Source of the DNA: Streptomyces violaceoruber
GTDB taxonomy: Bacteria; Actinomycetota; Actinomycetes; Streptomycetales; Streptomycetaceae
Direction of reading: 5' to 3'
DNA: 64,000 nucleotides
NCBI GenBank assembly: GCA_000720805.1
Contig: JODI01000016.1
Span: 1-64,000 of the forward strand
Positions within the stretch are counted from its first letter, which is position 1, and every line of letters starts with the position of its first letter. Below the pieces are notes generated by a model that was not told the origin of the DNA, did no database searches, and saw nothing but the letters and a program-made list of their open reading frames with translations. Below, piece by piece: positions 58,429 through 64,000 of the stretch. A program made the position numbers and the translations under genes.

Positions 58429-58992
58429 GTGGACAACGACGTCTCCGCGGGAAGCACCACCACGATCGTCGGCCGACTCGCGCTCGGCATCACGCTGTTG
58501 GCCTTCGGCCTCGGGTACACCGAAGCGATCGACGGCGTGACGGCCGCTGACGCAGTATCAATCGCTCAGTACGTGGGCGGAGTTGCCCTTTTCGTCGCCG
58601 GACTCATGGCGTTCCGCGACGGTGACACCGCGACGGGGACCGCGTTCTCGGCGCTCGGCGCCCTGTGGTTCACGTGGGCCGTCTCCGCCGACAACCAGGT
58701 GTCCGCCAACGCGGCCGGACTGTTCCTGCTGCTGTTCGCCCTCGTGGCGCTGTCCCTCACCGTCGCCGGCGGCGACCCGCTCGGCCGGGGCGCCTACGGG
58801 TTGTTCCTCGTCTCGCTGGTTCTGCTCGCCGTCGCGCGCTTCTCCGACAACGACGGCCTCGTGAAGGTCGGCGGCTGGTTCGCCGTGGCGGCGGGGGCGG
58901 TGGCCTGGTACGCGGCGACCGCGGCGCTGGCCCACTGGCCGACCGCCGTTCCGCGACGCGCGGCGCGCCGGGGCGTGACGGCCACGGGGTAG
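58429..58992 (+). CDS. GPR1/FUN34/YaaH (SatP-type) family transporter
   Basis: 187 aa membrane protein with six predicted helices. GALWFTWAVSADNQVSANA and AGLFLLLFALVALSLT match the acetate uptake transporter family. The conserved NPAPLGL-type entry motif is not obvious, so it is a divergent member. It is thought to move acetate or succinate with protons. GTG 58429 has AAGGGAG upstream. Follows the Usp gene in the same direction, with about 180 bp between. Confidence 0.75.
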   Translation: MDNDVSAGSTTTIVGRLALGITLLAFGLGYTEAIDGVTAADAVSIAQYVGGVALFVAGLMAFRDGDTATGTAFSALGALWFTWAVSADNQVSANAAGLFLLLFALVALSLTVAGGDPLGRGAYGLFLVSLVLLAVARFSDNDGLVKVGGWFAVAAGAVAWYAATAALAHWPTAVPRRAARRGVTATG

Positions 58993-59030
58993 CTGCCGCC
59001 GGCTGGGGAGTTGGGCGGCTCCCCGGCGAT

Positions 59031-59078
59031 GAGAACGGGCCCCCCGTGAGTGTGGCGTCACGTGGGGGTCCGTTCTCT
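59031..59078. terminator. Bidirectional stem-loop between the YaaH-type gene and glmS
   Basis: GAGAACGG..CCCCC..GTG pairs with CACGTGGGGGTCCGTTCTC (one mismatch and one bulge) around a ten-base loop. It lies at the convergent junction. Confidence 0.8.
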
Positions 59079-59148
59079 TGTTCGGCCTCTGCGGGTGCGT
59101 GGGGGTTGCTCGCGCCCACGCGGCGGAGCCGCACAGTGATACAGCCCC

Positions 59149-59165
59149 GCGCCCCTTCGGGGCGC
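59149..59165 (-). terminator. Short GC hairpin at the glmS stop codon
   Basis: GCGCCCC and GGGGCGC form a 7-bp stem with a three-base loop, directly abutting the glmS TAG. Confidence 0.65.
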
Positions 59166-60982
59166 TACTCCACCGTTACCGACTTGGCGAGGTTCCTGGG
59201 CTTGTCGATGTCCCTGCCCAGGGTCAATGCCGTGTGGTAGGCGAGGAGTTGGAGGGGGATGCCGAGGAGGATGGGGTCGAGTTCGTCCTCGTTCTTGGGG
59301 ACGACGATGGTCTGGTCGGCCTTTTCCTGGCACTCGTGGGCCACTGCGAGGATCCTGCCGCTGCGGGCCTTGATCTCCTCCAGCGCGGCGCGGTTCTTCT
59401 CCAGGAGGTCGTCGTCGGGGACGATCGCGACCGTGGGCAGGGCGGGCTCGATGAGGGCCAGGGGGCCGTGCTTCAACTCCGAGGCGGGGTAGGCCTCGGC
59501 GTGGATGTACGAGACCTCCTTGAGCTTCAGGGAGGCCTCACGGGCCACCGGGTAGCCCCGGACGCGGCCGATGAAGAGCATGGAGCGGGCCTCGGCGTAC
59601 TGGTCGGCCAGCTTCTTGATCTCGTCCTCCTGCTCCAGGATCTCGGTGATCTGGCCGGGCAGTTTGCGCAGGCCCTCGATGATCCGCTTGCCGTCGCGGA
59701 CGGAGAGGTCGCGGGTGCGGCCCAGGTGCAGGGCGAGCAGGGCGAAGGCGACCGTGGTGTTGGTGAAGCACTTCGTCGAGACCACGCAGACCTCGGGGCC
59801 CGCGTGCACGTAGATGCCGCCGTCGGCCTCGCGGGCGATCGCCGAGCCGACCACGTTGACCACGCCCAGCACCCGCGCGCCCTTGCGCTTGAGCTCCTGG
59901 ACGGCCGCCAGCACGTCGTACGTCTCGCCGGACTGGGAGACGGCGACGTAGAGCGTGTCGGGGTCCACGACCGCGTTGCGGTAGCGGAACTCGGAGGCGG
60001 GCTCGGCGTCGGCGGGGATACGGGCCAGCTCCTCGATCATCTGGGCGCCGATCATGCCCGCGTGGTACGAGGTGCCGCAGCCGAGGATCTTCACGCGGCG
60101 GATCTGACGTGCCTCGCGGGCGTCCAGGTTCAGGCCGCCGAGGTGCACGGTGGAGAAGCGGTCGTCGATGCGGCCGCGCAGCACGCGGTCCACGGCGTCG
60201 GCCTGCTCGTGGATCTCCTTGTGCATGTAGGTGTCGTGGCCGCCCATGTCGTAGGAGGCGGCCTCCCACTCCACGGTGGTCGGCTCGGCGGTGGTGCGGG
60301 TGCCCTCGGTGGTGTAGGTGCGGAAGTCGTCGGCCTTGAGGGTGGCCATCTCGCCGTCGTCGAGGGTGACGATCTGCCGGGTGTGGGCGACCAGGGCGGC
60401 GATGTCGGAGGCGACGAACATCTCCTTCTCGCCGATGCCGAGGACGACCGGGGAGCCGTTGCGGGCCACCACGATCCGGTCCGGGAAGTCGGCGTGCAGG
60501 ACGGCGATGCCGTACGTGCCCTCGACGACCCGCAGGGTCTCGCGGACCCTGTCCTCCAGCTTCTCGCCCTGGGCGCGGGCGATGAGGTGGACCAGGACCT
60601 CGGTGTCGGTCTCGGAGAGGAACTCGACGCCGTCCGCCTCCAGTTTGCGGCGCAGGTCGGAGGCGTTGTCGATGATGCCGTTGTGGACGACGGCGACCTT
60701 GCCCTCGGCGTCCAGGTGCGGGTGGGCGTTCACGTCGGAGGGGGCGCCGTGGGTGGCCCAGCGGGTGTGGGCGATGCCGGTGGTGCCCTTGAAGCGCGCC
60801 GGGACCTTGGCCTCCAGGTCGCGGACCCGGCCCTTGGCCTTGACCATCTTCAGGCCGGACGTCTTCGGCGAGGTGACGACGATGCCGGCCGAGTCGTAGC
60901 CGCGGTACTCCAGGCGCTGCAGGCCCTCCAGGAGCAGGGGAGCGACGTCACGCTTCCCGATGTAACCCACGATTCCGCACAT
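59165..60982 (-). CDS. glmS: Glutamine-fructose-6-phosphate aminotransferase GlmS
   Basis: 605 aa. Cys2 (MCGIVGYIGKRD) is the N-terminal nucleophile of the class II glutaminase domain (1-230, with HTRWATHGAPS and HNGIIDN). Two SIS isomerase domains follow (about 275-605; ILGCGTSYHAGMIG, SQSGETYDVLAAV, ELKHGPLALIEP), and the C-terminus DKPRNLAKSVTVE is canonical. It makes glucosamine-6-phosphate, the precursor for peptidoglycan, mycothiol and aminosugars. No glmS ribozyme-like structure is apparent upstream. Confidence 0.97.
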   Translation of the reverse strand: MCGIVGYIGKRDVAPLLLEGLQRLEYRGYDSAGIVVTSPKTSGLKMVKAKGRVRDLEAKVPARFKGTTGIAHTRWATHGAPSDVNAHPHLDAEGKVAVVHNGIIDNASDLRRKLEADGVEFLSETDTEVLVHLIARAQGEKLEDRVRETLRVVEGTYGIAVLHADFPDRIVVARNGSPVVLGIGEKEMFVASDIAALVAHTRQIVTLDDGEMATLKADDFRTYTTEGTRTTAEPTTVEWEAASYDMGGHDTYMHKEIHEQADAVDRVLRGRIDDRFSTVHLGGLNLDAREARQIRRVKILGCGTSYHAGMIGAQMIEELARIPADAEPASEFRYRNAVVDPDTLYVAVSQSGETYDVLAAVQELKRKGARVLGVVNVVGSAIAREADGGIYVHAGPEVCVVSTKCFTNTTVAFALLALHLGRTRDLSVRDGKRIIEGLRKLPGQITEILEQEDEIKKLADQYAEARSMLFIGRVRGYPVAREASLKLKEVSYIHAEAYPASELKHGPLALIEPALPTVAIVPDDDLLEKNRAALEEIKARSGRILAVAHECQEKADQTIVVPKNEDELDPILLGIPLQLLAYHTALTLGRDIDKPRNLAKSVTVE

Positions 60983-60995
60983 ACAGATGTGTCCC

Positions 60996-61289
60996 TCAGC
61001 CGTAGACGATGCGGCGCAGCTGCCGGAGCGTGAGCTCCGGCGGTGCCACCGCGCGGTATTTGAGATCCGCCGCGATCCGTTGGAAGATCTCCGCGTTCAC
61101 CAGGCCCTGGCCCTGCAACTCGCGGTGGCGGCGACGGACGTATTCCTCCGTCGTCTCGTCGAAGTAGGCGAGCACGTCCTGGATCACCCGCAGTGCCTCG
61201 CCCCGGTTCAGGGGCGTGGACCTTGTCAGATGATCAACGAGTTCGTCGTGCACCCGGTAGATCCTGAGGGACCGGCGGCGCTTTCGCAA
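60996..61289 (-). CDS. Conserved hypothetical protein, 97 aa
   Basis: Basic helical protein (MRKRRRSLRIYRVHDELVDH; EALRVIQDVLAYFDETTEEY). No known domain. It is 13 bp upstream of glmS on the same strand and probably co-transcribed with it. The stable pairing suggests a link to amino-sugar metabolism, but the role is unknown. Confidence 0.7.
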   Translation of the reverse strand: MRKRRRSLRIYRVHDELVDHLTRSTPLNRGEALRVIQDVLAYFDETTEEYVRRRHRELQGQGLVNAEIFQRIAADLKYRAVAPPELTLRQLRRIVYG

Positions 61290-61424
61290 GAATCCTGCCC
61301 GATTCCGGGCAGACCCCTGAAGGGAATCTTTGGGCGAACGTTGAATCTGTCATGAGCACCTGTTCTCGCGTCGTCCATCCGGCGTCTTGCGCTCCGTCGC
61401 CTGGGGGGACGAGTTTCAGACGCC

Positions 61425-63002
61425 ATGGACATTCCTCGCATGGGCGTACCCGAGCAGCTGGCCGAGCGCATGAACATGGCCGAGCAGCACGAATACCTGC
61501 GCGCCAGATTCTCGCGGCGCACGATGATCAGAGGTGGCGCCGTCACGCTGGGCGCCGTCACCGGTGGCGCGTTCGTGCCGGGGGCGACAGCCCAGGCGGC
61601 CGTTCCGACGCGGACGGCCCCCAGCACGGAGCCCGTCGACGGAGCGCTCGTCGCACCCTTCGGCCGGCACCTCGCCTACGGCAACGACCCGCGCACCGAG
61701 ATCACCGTCTCCTGGCAGGTCCCGGTCGCCGTCAAGAACCCCTTCATCCGGATCGGCGCCCAGCCCTGGGACCTCTCCCGCAAGATCGAGGCCGAGGTGC
61801 GCACCCTGTACACCCCGGCCGGTGTCGGCGCCAGCGGCGACCACACCCAGTACTACCTGCACGCCAAGCTCACCCACCTGCGCCCCGGCAGGATCTACTA
61901 CTACGGCGTCGGCCACGCCGGCTTCGACCCGGCCGAGCCGCACCTGCTCGGCACCCTCGGCACCTTCACCACCGCCCCCGCCCACAAGACGCCGTTCACC
62001 TTCACGGCCTTCGGCGACGAGGGCGTCAGCTACCACGCGCTGGGCAACAACAGCCTGCTTCTCGGCCAGAACCCGGCCTTCCACCTGCACGCCGGCGACA
62101 TCGCCTACGGCGACCCGGCCGGCCAGGGCAAGAGCACGGACACCGGCTTCGACTCGCGGGTGTGGGACCAGTTCCTCGCCCAGACCGAGTCCGTCGCCAA
62201 GTCCGTCCCGTGGATGCCGGCCTACGGCAACCACGACATGGAGGCCTGGTACTCGCCCAATGGCTACGGCGGCGAGGAGGCCCGCTGGACCCTGCCGGAC
62301 AACGGGCCCGACAAGAAGAACCTCCCCGGCGTCTACTCCTTCGTCTACGGCAACACGGCGGTCATCTCGCTCGACGCCAACGACATCTCCTTCGAGATCC
62401 CGGCCAACCTCGGCGTCTCCGGCGGCACCCAGACCACCTGGCTGGACGCCCAGCTCAAGAAGTACCGGGCGTCCGACGACATCGACTTCGTCGTGATCTT
62501 CTTCCACCACTGCGCCTACTGCACCTCCACCGCCCACGCCTCGGAGGGCGGTGTGCGCCAGGAGTGGGTGCCGCTGTTCGAGAAGTACACCGTGGACCTG
62601 GTGATCAACGGCCACAACCACCAGTACGAGCGCACGGACGTCATCAAGGCGGGCGCCGTCACCAAGAAGCTCCCGATCGGCGGCACCGCGTACCCCGAGA
62701 CCGACGGCGTGGTGTACGTGACGGCGGGCGCGGCCGGCCGCAGCCTGTACGCGTTCAGCGCCCCGCTGTCGTACGAGGGGCACGAGAACGAGGTCGACTC
62801 CGTGGCCTCGTTCATCAACACCAAGGACGGCAAGCAGAACGAGACCGTCACCTGGTCCCGGGTGCGCTACCTCGACTACTCCTTCCTGCGGGTGGACGTC
62901 ACCCCGGCCGCCAGGGGCCGCACGGCCACGCTGACGGTGCGGGGCATCGCGGAGACCGGCGCGCAGGTCGACCACTTCACGGTGGCGCGCAGGGCCAAGT
63001 AG
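61425..63002 (+). CDS. Tat-exported purple acid phosphatase-like metallophosphoesterase
   Basis: 525 aa. A twin-arginine signal (SRRTMIRGGA, residues about 29-38) is followed by an N-terminal fibronectin-III-like domain (about 75-190), then a dinuclear metal phosphoesterase domain with TAFGDEGVS, HAGDIAYGD, YGNHDMEAW, FFHHCAYC and NGHNHQYERT. All five metal-ligand blocks are present. It should dephosphorylate organic phosphates outside the cell. A phosphate-starvation role is likely, but no PHO box was identified. ATG 61425; ATG 61440 is an alternative. Confidence 0.9.
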   Translation: MDIPRMGVPEQLAERMNMAEQHEYLRARFSRRTMIRGGAVTLGAVTGGAFVPGATAQAAVPTRTAPSTEPVDGALVAPFGRHLAYGNDPRTEITVSWQVPVAVKNPFIRIGAQPWDLSRKIEAEVRTLYTPAGVGASGDHTQYYLHAKLTHLRPGRIYYYGVGHAGFDPAEPHLLGTLGTFTTAPAHKTPFTFTAFGDEGVSYHALGNNSLLLGQNPAFHLHAGDIAYGDPAGQGKSTDTGFDSRVWDQFLAQTESVAKSVPWMPAYGNHDMEAWYSPNGYGGEEARWTLPDNGPDKKNLPGVYSFVYGNTAVISLDANDISFEIPANLGVSGGTQTTWLDAQLKKYRASDDIDFVVIFFHHCAYCTSTAHASEGGVRQEWVPLFEKYTVDLVINGHNHQYERTDVIKAGAVTKKLPIGGTAYPETDGVVYVTAGAAGRSLYAFSAPLSYEGHENEVDSVASFINTKDGKQNETVTWSRVRYLDYSFLRVDVTPAARGRTATLTVRGIAETGAQVDHFTVARRAK

Positions 63003-63059
63003 GGCCCTGACGGAGGTACGTGTGCCCGGAAGGCGGGGCGCACACCGGGCGGGCGGTCC

Positions 63060-63941
63060 TCACATCGTCTTGAGGATCGCCTGCTTGGCCACCGAGAACT
63101 CCTCGTCGGTGAGCACGCCCGAGCGGTGCAGCTCGCCCAGCTCGCGCAGCCGCCGCAGCACCGCGTCGTGATCGTCCTCGGCGGCGGACGCGGGCGCGGG
63201 GAGCGCCGTGGCCCGGGCGGGCCGTACGTCCTTCGCCTGGGTCGCCGGATGCGGCAGCCGGACCTGGACGGCCGCCGCGACCAGGGCCATCAGCGGGTCC
63301 CTGCGGAAGTTCCACAGCTCGACGGCGTTCGGGTCGTACTTCGGCGGGGCCTTGGTCGGGGCGTTCCTCACGGTGAAGCGGAGATGGCCGTTCTCCAGAC
63401 CCGCCCCGGGGCACCACTCCACGGCGGTGATCTCGGCGAGCGCGAGGGTACGGGCGCCGGCGGCGGCCTTGGCGTCCTCCGTCTTCCAGTTCCACTCCAG
63501 CCGGACCTGTTCGCCGTCGAAGCTCGCCGTGCCGTCCCCGGCGGAGACCGAGATCGGCACGGCCGGGCCCGGCAGCAGATACGCGTCCACCGGGTCGGCC
63601 GGAACCTGGTCCAGGAGCAGCGCGCTGCGCACCTCGTCCACGAAGTACTCGGCGACGCCGTAGCGGTCGGACTCGACGACCAGCTGGTACGGGTCGTTCG
63701 GTTCGGTGAGCCGGCCGCCGGTGGCCAGCAGCAGCGGGTCGGCGCCGTCCCGCAGCCGCAGCCTGAGCCGCCCGGTCCTCTTGCCCTGTTCGAAGGAGAT
63801 GCCCGCCAACGCGCCCAGGGGAACGACGAGTTCACCGAGGGTCTTGCGGAGCAGGCTGACGTTCTTGTCCCGTCCGGGAGTCAGCCTCAGGGCATCGCCG
63901 TCGAACGCCCAAGTGCCGTCCTTCTGGAGGATTTCCGCCAT
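63060..63941 (-). CDS. DUF4429 protein with C-terminal SHOCT domain
   Basis: 293 aa. Two DUF4429-like beta-rich repeats (about 5-110, WAFDGDALRLTPGRDKNVSL; about 130-235, ASFDGEQVRLEWNWKTEDAK) are followed by a SHOCT helix pair (about 262-293, RLRELGELHRSGVLTDEEFS). SHOCT domains mediate oligomerisation. The family has no proven function. It converges with the phosphatase gene, 57 bp apart. Confidence 0.87.
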   Translation of the reverse strand: MAEILQKDGTWAFDGDALRLTPGRDKNVSLLRKTLGELVVPLGALAGISFEQGKRTGRLRLRLRDGADPLLLATGGRLTEPNDPYQLVVESDRYGVAEYFVDEVRSALLLDQVPADPVDAYLLPGPAVPISVSAGDGTASFDGEQVRLEWNWKTEDAKAAAGARTLALAEITAVEWCPGAGLENGHLRFTVRNAPTKAPPKYDPNAVELWNFRRDPLMALVAAAVQVRLPHPATQAKDVRPARATALPAPASAAEDDHDAVLRRLRELGELHRSGVLTDEEFSVAKQAILKTM

Positions 63942-64000
63942 GAGGGGATTGTTTCACCGGTTCCGAGGCAGGATTGGTCCATACCTATCGAATGCAGGGA

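Noticed and set aside
59078..61033. Long plus-strand frame of 651 codons opposite glmS
   Set aside because: Low-complexity Gly/Val/Asp/Leu composition opposite an unquestionable glmS gene.
60983..61300. glmS ribozyme/riboswitch upstream of glmS
   Set aside because: The upstream sequence is occupied by a 97-aa gene 13 bp away, and no ribozyme core pattern was recognised.

Overview
The window is a high-GC actinomycete chromosome segment, almost certainly Streptomyces. The GC-rich third codon positions, frequent GTG starts, translational coupling through ATGA/GTGA overlaps, Tat and lipoprotein signals, and an adpA gene with a TTA (bldA) codon next to orn all point that way. No plasmid, phage, insertion sequence or CRISPR array was seen. 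Two tRNA genes (Lys-CTT and His-GTG) are present.

Layout. 1-8.9 kb is a catabolic cluster: an IclR regulator, an EhuABCD-type amino-acid/ectoine ABC transporter, a DUF3830 protein, an amidase, a D-2-hydroxyacid dehydrogenase and two paralogous maleate-isomerase/EutA-type racemases. 9-15.6 kb holds housekeeping and orphan genes: a membrane-anchored protein, an LLM flavin oxidoreductase, a PAS-GGDEF-EAL cyclic-di-GMP protein, a secreted M6-like metalloprotease, tRNA-Lys and two conserved unknowns. 15.7-20.1 kb is a three-gene module of a RecB-type nuclease with a putative Fe-S cysteine set, a beta-rich protein of unknown function and a UPF1-like SF1 helicase. Together they look like a split Dna2. 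It is followed by a PAP2 membrane protein, a histidine phosphatase, an NsdA-like TPR regulator, a small unknown and a spermidine-synthase-like methyltransferase-fold protein.

25.7-46 kb looks like an accessory biosynthetic island. A plus-strand operon encodes a radical SAM protein, a flavin monooxygenase, a SET-type sugar exporter, a glycosyltransferase fused to a PIG-L deacetylase, and a GH3 beta-glucosidase. A minus-strand operon encodes GT2, a UPF0104-type integral membrane protein, class III aminotransferase, NAD epimerase, UbiA/DPPR-synthase-like prenyltransferase, a second GT2 and a membrane EEP phosphodiesterase. An aldo/keto reductase lies downstream on the same strand. A NarL-type two-component system closes the island. 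Its kinase carries a TTA codon directly before the phospho-acceptor histidine.

46.2-52.5 kb is the cellobiose/cello-oligosaccharide locus bglC-cebG-cebF-cebE with divergent cebR. The CebR operator TGGGAGCGCTCCCA lies between cebE and cebR, and a variant overlaps the bglC start. Matching palindromes also lie in front of the radical SAM operon (14/14) and the two-component system (13/14). The sequence therefore suggests that the neighbouring island is induced by cello-oligosaccharides and further tied to development through bldA. This is the main candidate for something undescribed in the window.

52.5-64 kb is conserved chromosomal core: a small membrane protein, a kinase-like protein, a GNAT acetyltransferase, tRNA-His, orn, adpA, a small membrane protein, a universal stress protein behind a sigma-B-like promoter, a GPR1/FUN34/YaaH transporter, glmS, a 97-aa unknown, a Tat-exported purple acid phosphatase-like enzyme and a DUF4429/SHOCT protein.
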